64,000 nt of DNA from Pseudoalteromonas rubra (GCF_005887095.1 NZ_PNCI01000029.1:42235-106234), one strand, 5' to 3'. Positions 43,065 through 52,270 are shown, counted from the first letter of the stretch. Numbers and translations are program-made. Notes: generated from the letters alone by a model not told the origin.

Positions 43065-44579
43065 TTAGTTGTTCAAAAGCCACTCGCTCAACAGGCGCAC
43101 ACCAAATCCGGTGCCTCCAGCAGAGACTTCGCCTTTACCTGTGGACGCCAGTGCGTTACCTGCAATATCAATGTGCAGCCAGCGAGTCTCACCAGCAAAA
43201 TGTTGCAAGAAAGAGGCAGCTGTCGTGGCGCCTGGGCCACCTGAACCAATGTTAGCGATATCTGCAATGTCGGATTTCAACATATCTTTGTAGCCTAGCG
43301 GAAGGCGCCAAAGCGGCTCATTAACGGCCTTGCCTGCCATGGTGAATTCAGAGATCAGGTTCTCGTCGTCAGAAAAAACAGCGGCATAGCGATTACCAAC
43401 GGCACGGATCTTTGAGCCAGTTAATGTGGCCAGGTCAACCATAACTTCTGGTTTGTAGTAGGTGCGGGCATACCACATGGCATCACTCAGAACCAAGCGG
43501 CCTTCAGCATCGGTATTGAGGATCTCTACACTCAGGCCTTCGGCTGTGCGCAGTACGTCACCGGGTGCATATGAGTTTTCAGAGACCATGTTGGCGGCCA
43601 TACCCATCACAGCAACAACGTTCACATCCGCTTTAGCTAAGGCCATAGCCTTGACTGTACCCAGTACCGCAGCGGCGCCGGCCATATCCGACTTCATGCG
43701 TGCAATCGATTTACCGGTTTTGATACTGTAACCACCAGAATCAAATGTGATCCCTTTACCAACCAATGCGACAGGCGTGTCATTGTTCCCCTTATAGTGT
43801 GCAACAATAAGACGAGACCCTTGCTTACTTCCGCGACCAACTGCTTCAAGGGCGTTCATGCCCAGAGACTTAATTTCTTCAGGCTCCAGAACTTTGATCT
43901 CAACACCGTATTGTTCAAGTTGTTTTGCGGCATTCACAAAGTCAACCGGTGTCATTTCAGTCGGCACTTCAGAAGTTAAGTCTCTTGCCAGGAATACGCC
44001 CTGTTCAATGTGGCTTAAAGTGGTGTATTCGGCCTGGGTTTTACGCTGATCATCCACATTCAGGCTATACGTCATGCTGTGTGTGTTCGGCTCTTTCTTA
44101 TACAACTCAAACGTGTGGTCACGTAAATTGGCACCGTGCGCATATTGCGCCGCAAGCTCGTGATTACTTAGCTGACCATTGAGACCTTGAATTGCGACAC
44201 TGACGGTGTCTACTTCTTTTTTCTCCAGTTTCGCGTGCAGATTACCACCGAGCTTTGCCATTTTGGCGCTGTCCAGCTCTTCAAGCTCGCCCAGACCAAC
44301 GACAAGGATACGCTGATGCTTCGAATCAACTGGCGCAAGTAGTTCGACGACTTTACCATAGTCACCAGAAAACTTGTCTGCTTCAAGCGCTTTGGTAAGC
44401 TGTTTGCGGGTATCTCTGTCGAGGAATTTAAATGCATTGCTTTGCTCGTTATCCTGAAATACGACCAGTGCATTTGTCTTTTCATTCAGTTTACTGGTGA
44501 ATTGGATATCGGCGGCAAGCGCAGAGGCAGATCCGAACAGGGCAACACTGAGTGCGCACAGACGAGTAGATAATGACAT
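43065..44579 (-). CDS. Leucyl aminopeptidase (M17) with signal peptide
   Basis: A 504-residue M17 dinuclear-metal aminopeptidase. The catalytic region shows the metal and active-site residues in GKGITFDSGGYSIKTG, RMKSDMAGAAAV and NTDAEGRLVLSDAMWYA. The first 22 residues look like a Sec signal peptide (hydrophobic LCALSVALFGSASALA then A-D), so it is probably periplasmic or secreted, unlike cytosolic PepA. The region after it (FTSKLNEKTNALVVF) is the usual M17 N-terminal domain. It would remove N-terminal residues from peptides outside the cytoplasm. It is monocistronic, with its own terminator. Confidence 0.92.
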   Translation of the reverse strand: MSLSTRLCALSVALFGSASALAADIQFTSKLNEKTNALVVFQDNEQSNAFKFLDRDTRKQLTKALEADKFSGDYGKVVELLAPVDSKHQRILVVGLGELEELDSAKMAKLGGNLHAKLEKKEVDTVSVAIQGLNGQLSNHELAAQYAHGANLRDHTFELYKKEPNTHSMTYSLNVDDQRKTQAEYTTLSHIEQGVFLARDLTSEVPTEMTPVDFVNAAKQLEQYGVEIKVLEPEEIKSLGMNALEAVGRGSKQGSRLIVAHYKGNNDTPVALVGKGITFDSGGYSIKTGKSIARMKSDMAGAAAVLGTVKAMALAKADVNVVAVMGMAANMVSENSYAPGDVLRTAEGLSVEILNTDAEGRLVLSDAMWYARTYYKPEVMVDLATLTGSKIRAVGNRYAAVFSDDENLISEFTMAGKAVNEPLWRLPLGYKDMLKSDIADIANIGSGGPGATTAASFLQHFAGETRWLHIDIAGNALASTGKGEVSAGGTGFGVRLLSEWLLNN

Positions 44580-44770
44580 TGATTAAACCCTCAATAACTA
44601 ATTTGGCATTCGTTTTACCTTAAACCAGGCGATTAATTAATTAAATGTCGTTGAACGACACGGAATCCTAGTTAAAGCGCCGACAAAAAGGTTTTTTGTG
44701 CAAAAGTGAAAGTGTCATCCAGCTTGTGCGGTCTCACTAGGCATCTGTAGTCAATTTTAAGGAATCCGGT

Positions 44771-46060
44771 GTGAATAAAAGACTCATTCTGGGTCTGGCG
44801 CTGTTAGGGGTAATGGGTTTTACTCAAGCCAACGATACTCCAGCTAGCAATATGCCAGGCAAAGCCAGTTCACATATTAAAACCCTGGTACTGGGCTCTG
44901 GGTGTTTTTGGGGGGCAGAGAAACGCTATGAGGCCTTACCTGGCGTGATTGATGCCGAATCTGGTTATGCTGATGGTCGCGGCTTTAAGGCTAGCTACAA
45001 AGCGATTACTGCACCGAGCCGACGGTTTGATCCTAATAATTACGCGGAGGTAGTACGCGTTACCTACAACGCCAGTCGGCTGTCCACGGAGTCATTGCTA
45101 AAAGTGTATTTTGAAAGTCATGACCCGACACAGAAAAACCGTCAGGGTAACGACGTGGGCACTCAATATCGCTCAACTATCTTGTATACACAAGAGGAGC
45201 AGCAAACCAAAGCAGAGGCGTTGCGGGACCAATATCAGTTATTGCTGAGTAAAGCTGGTTATGGTCCGATTCAAACGGCAATTAAGCCTTTAGTGGCGTT
45301 TATCAGGGCAGAAGAGTACCACCAGAACTATTTGGTGAAAAACCCCAATGGTTATTGCCCTGATCACAGTACAGGTGTGACCTTTAAACAAACAGTTGAA
45401 GAAAACGTCGACAATAAGCCATTAATGGTTGGCAAGCATATTGTTGTTATTGATGCGCCATATTGTCCTTACTGTGAAAAGTTCAAACAACAAGTCGTGA
45501 ATGATTATCAGGGTACCATTGCACTGCATTATCGTCGTGCAAACCAGTTGCAGGGGTTGAGTATTATGTCCGCAACCTGGGCGACACCGACTATCTTGTT
45601 TCTAGAAGCAGGTAAAGAAGTCGCAGGCTTTCAGGGCTATATGGATCGTGATGAATTTTACCGTGCACTGGGCGCTTTCAAGCTGGGTGACAGTGAAGCG
45701 TTCAAGACGGCGTTTGAACAGGGCACAGATCGCCCGTTTTGTAAGCAATATGATTTGTTTAAGCAAACTGGTGATGGTGTATTCATTGATAAGTTAAGCG
45801 GACAAGCTTTATTCGACACCAAAAACAGGTTTAACTCAGGAACCGGCTGGCTCTCCTTTAAGCACCCGGTGGCAGGCAGCGTCACGTATCATGAAGATAA
45901 CAGTTACGGTATGCAACGCACAGAGATCCGTTCTCGTTCTTCCGGGATCCATTTAGGTCACGTTTTTGCCAATGAAGGTCCAGGTGGAAGCGATCGCTAC
46001 TGCATCAATGCGACCGTATTGGAGTTTAAATCTAGGCAGGACTACCAGGTAAGTCAGTAG
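44771..46060 (+). CDS. Exported MsrA-thioredoxin-MsrB fusion (methionine sulfoxide reductase)
   Basis: A 429-residue protein starting at a GTG with AAGGA 7 bp upstream. A signal peptide covers about residues 1-20. MsrA (about 35-205) has catalytic Cys45 in GSGCFWGAEK, EYHQNY and a resolving Cys in NGYCPDH. A thioredoxin-like domain (about 215-300) has C232-P-Y-C235 and a cis-Pro segment ATPTILFLEAG. MsrB (about 305-425) has catalytic Cys411 in RYCINAT and the HLGHVF motif. The zinc-binding CxxC pairs of many MsrBs are missing, and the usual resolving-Cys position is Thr358 (SGTGWLSF); Cys324 in RPFCKQY could substitute. It repairs both methionine sulfoxide stereoisomers in envelope proteins. 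Confidence 0.92.
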   Translation: MNKRLILGLALLGVMGFTQANDTPASNMPGKASSHIKTLVLGSGCFWGAEKRYEALPGVIDAESGYADGRGFKASYKAITAPSRRFDPNNYAEVVRVTYNASRLSTESLLKVYFESHDPTQKNRQGNDVGTQYRSTILYTQEEQQTKAEALRDQYQLLLSKAGYGPIQTAIKPLVAFIRAEEYHQNYLVKNPNGYCPDHSTGVTFKQTVEENVDNKPLMVGKHIVVIDAPYCPYCEKFKQQVVNDYQGTIALHYRRANQLQGLSIMSATWATPTILFLEAGKEVAGFQGYMDRDEFYRALGAFKLGDSEAFKTAFEQGTDRPFCKQYDLFKQTGDGVFIDKLSGQALFDTKNRFNSGTGWLSFKHPVAGSVTYHEDNSYGMQRTEIRSRSSGIHLGHVFANEGPGGSDRYCINATVLEFKSRQDYQVSQ

Positions 46061-46095
46061 AAATCCCGCGTTGACATCAAATGGTTGCTAAAGGA

Positions 46096-46290
46096 TTAGC
46101 ATCCAAATGCCATGGTATAAGGGCAGTTGCCAATAGAATCTTCCCAGCACTCTCGGTTTTCTGTTGGTGCACAGTTATTGAAATAGCTCTTGGGTGCACC
46201 ACCGGCAACTTGCGGTGTCGCTTGTAATGCCAGGGTAGCTTTGTCTGCACTGAGTGTTTTGATGTTCTTTTTGTTTAGATTAAGTTTCAT
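46096..46290 (-). CDS. RiPP-like precursor peptide with double-glycine leader and four evenly spaced Cys
   Basis: A 64-residue peptide. The start at 46290 (MKLNLNKKNIKTLS) has AGGA 8 bp upstream; the frame is open to 46467 but the extra part has no coding character. Residues 1-31 look like a leader: basic N-terminus, then TPQVAGG, a double-glycine processing site. This leader resembles peptides annotated in Pseudoalteromonas as class I lanthipeptide or natural-product precursors. The 33-residue core contains Cys40, Cys48, Cys56 and Cys64, each exactly 8 apart, with the last residue being Cys. Asn, Trp and aromatic residues surround them. No lanthionine synthetase, radical SAM enzyme, peptidase-exporter or immunity gene lies within the window. 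The product could be disulfide-bonded only. Confidence 0.75.
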   Translation of the reverse strand: MKLNLNKKNIKTLSADKATLALQATPQVAGGAPKSYFNNCAPTENRECWEDSIGNCPYTMAFGC

Positions 46291-46316
46291 GTCGTTATTC
46301 CTTTGTTGAGTTTGCT

Positions 46317-46335
46317 TTGTTCGAATTGCGAACAA
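46317..46335 (-). promoter_or_regulatory. 19-nt inverted repeat in the leader of the precursor peptide gene
   Basis: TTGTTCGAATTGCGAACAA has two 7-bp arms separated by 5 nt. It lies 27 bp upstream of the peptide ATG and just downstream of the predicted promoter, so it could be an operator or a small 5' UTR hairpin. Confidence 0.5.
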
Positions 46336-46350
46336 CCACACCTTAATATA

Positions 46351-46379
46351 TTTAAAGTTTTGTTGCAAAAATATTTCAA
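46351..46379 (-). promoter_or_regulatory. Predicted sigma70 promoter of the precursor peptide gene
   Basis: On the minus strand TTGAAA (46374-46379) and TTTAAA (46351-46356) are 17 bp apart, about 60 bp upstream of the peptide start. The surroundings are strongly AT-rich. Confidence 0.45.
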
Positions 46380-46490
46380 TGTTGTTTTTTGTTTGTATAT
46401 TTAGCAAGGCAATGAGTGGGTTTGTAGACTGACCAGAATGAAAGATTGCACCTATACTGATAGTCATTCACCCTTTGACAGGTGTTCATT

Positions 46491-47420
46491 ATGGTGTGTC
46501 GTGTCCTTTGTGTTTGGACTTTGTTGTTGTCAATGCCATTGCGTGCCATGCAGCCCGTTCAAATTCTCTACAATGACTGGACGAGCCAACAAGTTTTGTC
46601 TCATATTGTGGCCAATATTTTTACCGAGCTTGGTTATCAAACTGAATTTATCGAGGCCAAAACAGAGGGTCAGTGGTTTTTACTGAAAGCCGGGATGGCC
46701 GACGTGCAAGTGGAAGTCTGGGAAGGCACCATGGCAGACAAATATGCACAACTTATGCGTAGTCAGGTGATTGTTGACCTGGGTGATTACACGCTGAAAA
46801 CCCGCGAAGATTGGTGGTATCCGCTGTATGTTAAGCAACATTGCCCAGGGTTGCCACACTGGGAGGCACTGATCCAATGTGCCGGCGTTTTCTCCAGGCC
46901 CGGCTCCCAGGGCAAGGGTGTGTATATTGCAGGGCCCTGGGAAAAGCCTGATCGCGCCAGGATCCGCGCATTACAGCTGCCCTTTGTTGTAGAACAGGTC
47001 GACAGTGGAGAGGCATTGTGGAAAAAGTTGGCCATCGCGCACAAAATCAAGCAACCGATCCTGATGTTTAACTGGACACCTAACTGGGTGGGAGCCGTTT
47101 ACCCCGGTGAATTTGTTGAGTTTCCAGACTTTGATCCAAGGTGTGAGACTGAACCAGGCTGGGGAGTCAATTCCAGGTTTTTGTTTGATTGCGGAAACCC
47201 TAAATCCGGGTGGTTAAAAAAGATAGTCAGCACCGTGTTTTTTGAACAATACCCCTGCCTGGCACAGGGCCTGCGTCAGTTCGACATGGACAGCACCACG
47301 CTTGAGCAACTGGCAGCCATGGTTAATCTTGAGAATTTTACGCCTGCACTGGTTGCAAAACATTGGCTTGAAACCAATCATGTCCAGTGGCGTAAGTGGT
47401 TTGCCAAATGTGCTGACTAA
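46491..47420 (+). CDS. OpuAC/ProX-type ABC substrate-binding protein
   Basis: A 309-residue exported binding protein. A short signal peptide (CRVLCVWTLLLSMPLRA) precedes the glycine betaine / choline-type OpuAC domain. Aromatic-rich stretches that could form the quaternary-amine box are VEVWEGTMADKYAQL, DWWYPLYVKQHCPG and FNWTPNWVGAVYPGEF. The ATG at 46491 has AGG 6-9 bp upstream; a GTG at 46482 is possible. No permease or ATPase gene is adjacent. The next gene, 96 bp downstream on the same strand, is a chemoreceptor, so the protein may present ligand to it and not to a transporter. Ligand is unproven. Confidence 0.82.
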   Translation: MVCRVLCVWTLLLSMPLRAMQPVQILYNDWTSQQVLSHIVANIFTELGYQTEFIEAKTEGQWFLLKAGMADVQVEVWEGTMADKYAQLMRSQVIVDLGDYTLKTREDWWYPLYVKQHCPGLPHWEALIQCAGVFSRPGSQGKGVYIAGPWEKPDRARIRALQLPFVVEQVDSGEALWKKLAIAHKIKQPILMFNWTPNWVGAVYPGEFVEFPDFDPRCETEPGWGVNSRFLFDCGNPKSGWLKKIVSTVFFEQYPCLAQGLRQFDMDSTTLEQLAAMVNLENFTPALVAKHWLETNHVQWRKWFAKCAD

Positions 47421-47516
47421 CTCTGTAAATGCAATAAAAAACAACATGAGTGGAGATCTTGAACTAAGCTTTTAGTACTTGTCGACTTTACAAGTCAGGA
47501 TTACGCTGGAGGTGCC

Positions 47517-49820
47517 GTGAGCATCAAATTAAAGCTTATTGTAAGCGTCTCAACTCTCGTAACGGTTGCGCTTATTATTTTGTCCTTTAGTGTGGGCATA
47601 GTTACTCAAAAAGATGTAACCAGCACCCTGACTATGCAGGTCCAGCAACGCCTGGTGGGGCTCAGAGACGCAAAGAAAGAGCAGTTAACGGCGTATTTTG
47701 ACTTCATCAATGGCCAGTTATTGACGCTGGCAACAAGTGAAGCCACCCGTAACGCGGCACTGCAATTTACCGATACTTTCAAACAAATGGGCGCACAGCC
47801 CGAACAAGGTACGCTTGGCCGTTATTATCGTGATGAATTTGGACAGGTATTTACGCAAAGAAATGGTAAACCGACAGATACACGGCGCCTGTTGAACGCC
47901 CTTGATGCGCCAGCCAGATACTGGCAGGAAAAGTACATAGCGCAAAATACACATCCTTTGGGGAGTAAAAATGCCCTGAACAGCTTACAAGATGGTAGTA
48001 AGTATGATGCTGCCCACCGTCTGCATCACCCCTTTTTCAATGGCTTCCTGGAGCAGTTTGGTTATTACGATATTTTTATTGTCGATGCACAAAGTGGTCA
48101 TGTGGTGTATTCCGTATTCAAGGAATTGGACTATGCGACGTCACTGCTGCGTGGTCCTTATGCGCAAAGTGGGCTTGGTGACGTTTTTCGAGCTGCCAGA
48201 ACACTCTCTTCGGGAGAGATAGCCTTTGTTGATTTTGCTCCGTATTTACCGTCTTATAATGCAGCTGCGTCATTTGTTGCGACGCCGATTGTCAGAGAAG
48301 GAAATATCCTGGCTGTATTGGTGTTTCAAATGCCGATCGACAGACTCAATGATATCCTGACTTACCAGCAGAACTGGCAAGCTCGAGGGCTGGGAGAATC
48401 GGGCGAAACCTACCTGGTAGGCAGTGACTTTAAAATGCGTAGCATGAGCCGCTTTTTACTGGAAGATAAAGCAGGCTATCTGCAGGTACTGGCAAAGGCT
48501 GATGTCGAGCCACAAGTGATTGCCGCAATAGACAGGTTTGATACATCGGTCGGGTTGCAAAGTGTCCGTACTCAGGCTGTCGAAGCAGCACTGTCGGGTC
48601 GCTCCGGGTTCGCCATCATAGAAGATTATCGCAATGTTGCTGTGGCATCTGCTTATACTTCCGTCGAGATAAACGGCAAAACCTGGGCGCTACTGAGCGA
48701 GCTCGATCAGTCTGAGGCCTTTGCAGATGTAGAAGAAATAACCAATCAGATCACAACGATGGCGATTATCATAACCGTCATATTGATAGCGATTGCGCTG
48801 TTTTGTGCATGGGTGCTGGGCAATATTATCGCAACGCCCATTCAAAAGATGAGCCGGTTTATCAATCAGGTTGCGACCTCGCTGGATTTAACTTTGCGGT
48901 TTAATGAGTCGAATAGTCAGGACGAAATGGGCCAGGTAGAGCGCGCTTTGAATTCTATGTTTGAAACCTTTGCCGATACTTTAAATCAGGTCAACTCCAG
49001 CGCCGAAAAGCTTTCCGGTCAAATGACACAGCTACAAGCAAACTTTACAGAGCTTACGAATAAGAGCGACACACAAACGGATTTAACCGTGCACATTGCT
49101 GCGGCAATGGAGCAAATGGCTGCAACTTCAGAGGACGTAGCTAAAAATGCACAATACACCAGTGAAGCCAGTCATGACGCGGTGAGCGCGTCAGAGCAGG
49201 GTAAGAGTAATGTGGCTAAAAATATGCAGTCATCGCGAAGTCTGGAGCAGGCAATGGACCTGACTATGCAACAAATGACGGCTTTACAGGAACAGTCCAA
49301 TAACATCAGCCAGGTATTGGAGGTGATCCAGACAATTGCGGAGCAAACGAATCTACTGGCATTGAATGCTGCGATTGAGGCAGCCCGAGCGGGTGAGCAG
49401 GGCAGAGGGTTTTCTGTTGTGGCCGATGAAGTGAGATCTTTGGCACAGCGGACTCAACAATCGACAGAAGAAATCAACCGCATGATACAAGGTCTTCAAA
49501 GTGGTTCGGCAAATGCGATGTCTGCAATACGCGAAGCACATGCGTTAACAGAAAACAACTTATCATCAACGGACTGCACGCGGGACTCGTTGCAGCAAAT
49601 TAACGATCAAATTTGCAAAATCGAAGCCTTCAATGAGCAAATGGCGACGGCAGCCACTGAACAAAGTGCCGTGGCAAAAGATGTGACTCAGCAAATATCA
49701 GATATCACAACCCTGGCGCAGGCAAACTGTGCCATTATCACAGAGGTTAATGCAATGGCCGCTGCTGCGGATGAGGATGCACTATTACTCAAGCAGCAGA
49801 TCAGTAAATTTCATCTGTAA
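47517..49820 (+). CDS. Methyl-accepting chemotaxis protein with large periplasmic domain
   Basis: A 767-residue transmembrane chemoreceptor. It starts at a GTG with GGAGG 4 bp upstream. TM1 is about residues 7-28. A periplasmic domain of about 380 residues follows, of a dCache-like type with [20 protein letters not shown] and [19 protein letters not shown]2 is near 413-437 ([21 protein letters not shown]). A HAMP domain and a long cytoplasmic coiled coil with tip [32 protein letters not shown] complete it. No C-terminal CheR-binding pentapeptide is seen. It lies just after an orphan betaine-type binding protein and ends 9 bp from a convergent lacI gene. Confidence 0.93.
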   Translation: MSIKLKLIVSVSTLVTVALIILSFSVGIVTQKDVTSTLTMQVQQRLVGLRDAKKEQLTAYFDFINGQLLTLATSEATRNAALQFTDTFKQMGAQPEQGTLGRYYRDEFGQVFTQRNGKPTDTRRLLNALDAPARYWQEKYIAQNTHPLGSKNALNSLQDGSKYDAAHRLHHPFFNGFLEQFGYYDIFIVDAQSGHVVYSVFKELDYATSLLRGPYAQSGLGDVFRAARTLSSGEIAFVDFAPYLPSYNAAASFVATPIVREGNILAVLVFQMPIDRLNDILTYQQNWQARGLGESGETYLVGSDFKMRSMSRFLLEDKAGYLQVLAKADVEPQVIAAIDRFDTSVGLQSVRTQAVEAALSGRSGFAIIEDYRNVAVASAYTSVEINGKTWALLSELDQSEAFADVEEITNQITTMAIIITVILIAIALFCAWVLGNIIATPIQKMSRFINQVATSLDLTLRFNESNSQDEMGQVERALNSMFETFADTLNQVNSSAEKLSGQMTQLQANFTELTNKSDTQTDLTVHIAAAMEQMAATSEDVAKNAQYTSEASHDAVSASEQGKSNVAKNMQSSRSLEQAMDLTMQQMTALQEQSNNISQVLEVIQTIAEQTNLLALNAAIEAARAGEQGRGFSVVADEVRSLAQRTQQSTEEINRMIQGLQSGSANAMSAIREAHALTENNLSSTDCTRDSLQQINDQICKIEAFNEQMATAATEQSAVAKDVTQQISDITTLAQANCAIITEVNAMAAAADEDALLLKQQISKFHL

Positions 49821-49829
49821 CACAGGTGT

Positions 49830-50852
49830 TCAGGCAGATTTTCTAACAATTAGCTTAGGCGGAAGCAGGGTGTCGGTCACCGCTTCCCCTTTGATCAGGT
49901 TAAGCAGGTTGTTGACCAGCATTTGGCCTGCCAGAGTGGTATTTTGCTGTACTGTGGTCAAGGCTGGCGAAATAAAACTGGCAGCTGCGATATTGTCGAA
50001 GCCAATAACGGCAACATCACCCGGTACGTCTTTACCGGCTTCTTTGAGCGCTTTGAGCGCACCAATGGCAATGAGATCGCTGGCTGCAAATAACGCATCA
50101 AATTGAATATTGTTGGCCAACAATGAGCGGGTGGCATGATAGCCAGACTCTTCCGTTGAAATCGCGTTAGCGATTTGGCGCTCGGGTAATGCTAAACCTT
50201 GTGCTGTCAGGGTATCCCGAAAGCCCTTAAAGCGCGCGAAAAACTCCGGGCTGTGGTCGGATGCGTCGCCGATAAAGACATACTGGGAGCGATTTTGCTG
50301 TAGGAGATGCTCTGCCGCCAGCTTACCACCACCATAGTTATCACAACTGACCGTTAAATCGTCTCGCCCGTCGACCGTTGCGCCCCAGCAAACAAACTTA
50401 GTGTCCTGTGAGAGGAGCTGCTGGAGACGAGACTGATAGTCCATGTAATCTCCATAACCAAGCAGAATAATGCCATCGGCCCTGTGGCTGTCTTCGTAAT
50501 CTGCTCGCCAGTCCTGACTGGTGGACTGAAAGGAAACCAGCAGATCATAGCCTTGCTTTGCACAGGCGCGGGTGATGCTTCCGAGCATGTTAAGAAAGAA
50601 GGGGTTGATCTGCGACTCGTCCCCGGTGGGGTCCTCAAACAACAACAGGGCCAGTGTACTGCTTTGCTGAGTACGCAGGTTACTGGCATTTTTATCGACT
50701 TTATAATTCAGCTGTTTTGCCACTTCCCAGACACGACGTCGGGTTTCTTCATTAACCAGCGGACTGTTTCTCAGTGCGCGTGACACAGTAGACTGAGACA
50801 CACCCGCAAAGTGGGCGATATCAAAAGAGGTGGCTTTACCTTTTGGTTTCAT
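49830..50852 (-). CDS. LacI-family transcriptional regulator (glk-side)
   Basis: A 340-residue LacI-type repressor. The N-terminal helix-turn-helix and hinge are clear (FDIAHFAGVSQSTVSRALRNS, then LNYKVDKNASNLRTQ). A periplasmic-binding-protein-like effector domain follows (IILLGYGDYMDYQSRLQQLL, FDALFAASDLIAIGALKALKEAGKDVPGDVAVIGFDN). It diverges from glk across a 387-bp region holding a LacI-type operator. It is a candidate regulator of the glucose / Entner-Doudoroff locus; the effector is unknown. Confidence 0.92.
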   Translation of the reverse strand: MKPKGKATSFDIAHFAGVSQSTVSRALRNSPLVNEETRRRVWEVAKQLNYKVDKNASNLRTQQSSTLALLLFEDPTGDESQINPFFLNMLGSITRACAKQGYDLLVSFQSTSQDWRADYEDSHRADGIILLGYGDYMDYQSRLQQLLSQDTKFVCWGATVDGRDDLTVSCDNYGGGKLAAEHLLQQNRSQYVFIGDASDHSPEFFARFKGFRDTLTAQGLALPERQIANAISTEESGYHATRSLLANNIQFDALFAASDLIAIGALKALKEAGKDVPGDVAVIGFDNIAAASFISPALTTVQQNTTLAGQMLVNNLLNLIKGEAVTDTLLPPKLIVRKSA

Positions 50853-51042
50853 AGTTTATTTGTTCTAAGTGATAACCTGATTATTGTCAGCGAATGAATA
50901 AAATTTGCAAGCGTAATATCCATGTTGCTGTCCTGGTAACATACTTGACCGACCTGCTTACCAAAATATTGCGGGTTTCAGAAATAGTTGCTGTGAAAAT
51001 GCGCAGTTAGTAAATGCGGTATCGATCAAGCGAAAATTTTTA

Positions 51043-51071
51043 TTGCCTCCGTCTGACACCGGTGTCATAAT
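51043..51071 (+). promoter_or_regulatory. Predicted glk promoter
   Basis: TTGCCT (51043-51048) and CATAAT (51066-51071) are separated by 17 bp. The LacI-type palindrome fills the spacer and overlaps the first bases of the -10 element, an arrangement expected for steric repression. Confidence 0.55.
51054..51067. promoter_or_regulatory. LacI-type operator, copy 1 (glk)
   Basis: The perfect 14-bp palindrome TGACACCGGTGTCA with a central CG, the usual symmetry of LacI-family sites. Identical copies lie at 53398 and 53431 upstream of edd. Confidence 0.7.
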
Positions 51072-51239
51072 ATCACTGTTTTATCATTTTGTTGTCAAAA
51101 CGTATTGGCTGTCCCTCCGGGGACAGCATTTTTTCAGCTGAACGTGCAAAGTTATACAGCTGAAGCTTGGCACCATCACCCGAGCCAGTTACCTTGGAAG
51201 TTGTGCATTCAGTGCACCCGGATAAAAGAGAAAAACAAC

Positions 51240-52256
51240 ATGAGCCAGACAACACCTCATAGCTCGAATAATAAAGGCCACGTGTTTGAGCCTATTGTCG
51301 TCGCGGACATTGGTGGTACCAACGCCCGTTTTGCCGTTATAACCCAGTACAATTCGAGTACTAATCAGTTTGTAATAAGTCACCAGTCAACGTATCCCAG
51401 CGCCGATTTTCCCTCTTTTGAAACAGCCATCAGTCGTTACCTAAATGAACTTCCCATAGCCAAACCGTTGCGTGCTTGTCTGGCTGTGGCCGGACCGGTT
51501 AAGGCACAGCAGGTTTATCTGACTAATTTAGGTTGGCAATTCAACAGTCAGGATATCAAACAACAATTTGGTTTTAGCGAATTAGCGGTCATCAACGATT
51601 TTGCTGCTTTTGCCTATGCTGCACCTTACCTGGACCCAGAACAAAATATCGAAATAAAATCGGGTCAGGCTCAAGCTGGTGCCAATATCGCGGTGATGGG
51701 ACCAGGCACTGGTTTTGGTGCTGCGTGTCTGGCCCGAGACATTAACGGCAGTGCCGTAATGAGTTGCGAGGCCGGTCACATCAGTTTGGCTGCGGTCACT
51801 GAGCTGGACCAGCAGCTGTTGGTTGCATTGAAGCAGGAGATTGCGCATGTTTCTGTTGAAGAAGTCTTTTCGGGTCGTGGCTTAGCACATTTATATCAGG
51901 CTATGGCAAAAGTAAAAGGACACACGGCTGAGAGGTTGAGTGCGGCTCAGATCAGTGAACGTGCAGAGGAATGTGAAATCTGCGATGCTACGTTGAATCA
52001 CTTCTGTGACTGGATCGGCAGTGTTGCTGGTGATCTGTCTTTGACATTTGGCGCACTCGGTGGTGTGTTCATCGGTGGTGGGATATTGCCTCGTATGGCG
52101 CAGCGCTTAAAATCAAGCCAGTTCGCCGAACGGTTTGTTACCAAAGGTCCGATGAGCCAGTATGCGGGTCAGATCCCAGTCACTTTAGTAGTACAGGAAA
52201 ATATCCCTTTGATTGGCGCTGCTGCGTGCCTACATGAGCGTGCCAGTACCAGATAG
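51240..52256 (+). CDS. glk: Glucokinase
   Basis: A 338-residue glucokinase of the E. coli Glk family, not ROK type. It phosphorylates glucose to glucose-6-phosphate with ATP. Motifs are the phosphate loop VVADIGGTNARFAVI, the substrate segment AVINDFAAFAYAAPYL, GPGTGFGAACLA, SCEAGHISLAAVT and the late GGVFIGGGILPRM. The frame is open to 51105, but the start at 51240 (MSQTTPHSSNNKG) fits the family with a short N-terminal extension. It is followed 14 bp later by a second lacI gene. Confidence 0.94.
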   Translation: MSQTTPHSSNNKGHVFEPIVVADIGGTNARFAVITQYNSSTNQFVISHQSTYPSADFPSFETAISRYLNELPIAKPLRACLAVAGPVKAQQVYLTNLGWQFNSQDIKQQFGFSELAVINDFAAFAYAAPYLDPEQNIEIKSGQAQAGANIAVMGPGTGFGAACLARDINGSAVMSCEAGHISLAAVTELDQQLLVALKQEIAHVSVEEVFSGRGLAHLYQAMAKVKGHTAERLSAAQISERAEECEICDATLNHFCDWIGSVAGDLSLTFGALGGVFIGGGILPRMAQRLKSSQFAERFVTKGPMSQYAGQIPVTLVVQENIPLIGAAACLHERASTR

Positions 52257-52270
52257 TCAGGACAAGTGTA

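Larger units (their letters stand above)
50853..51239. promoter_or_regulatory. Divergent regulatory region between lacI and glk
   Basis: These 387 bp contain no gene. The glk side holds a promoter at 51043-51071 with an operator at 51054-51067, followed by an unusually long leader of about 160 nt to the glk start. The lacI side is AT-rich and shows no second copy of the palindrome. Confidence 0.6.

Noticed and set aside
46291..46467. Upstream extension of the precursor peptide frame to 118-123 residues
   Set aside because: The added part covers the promoter and inverted repeat, is AT-driven, and the leader begins naturally at 46290 with a good AGGA.
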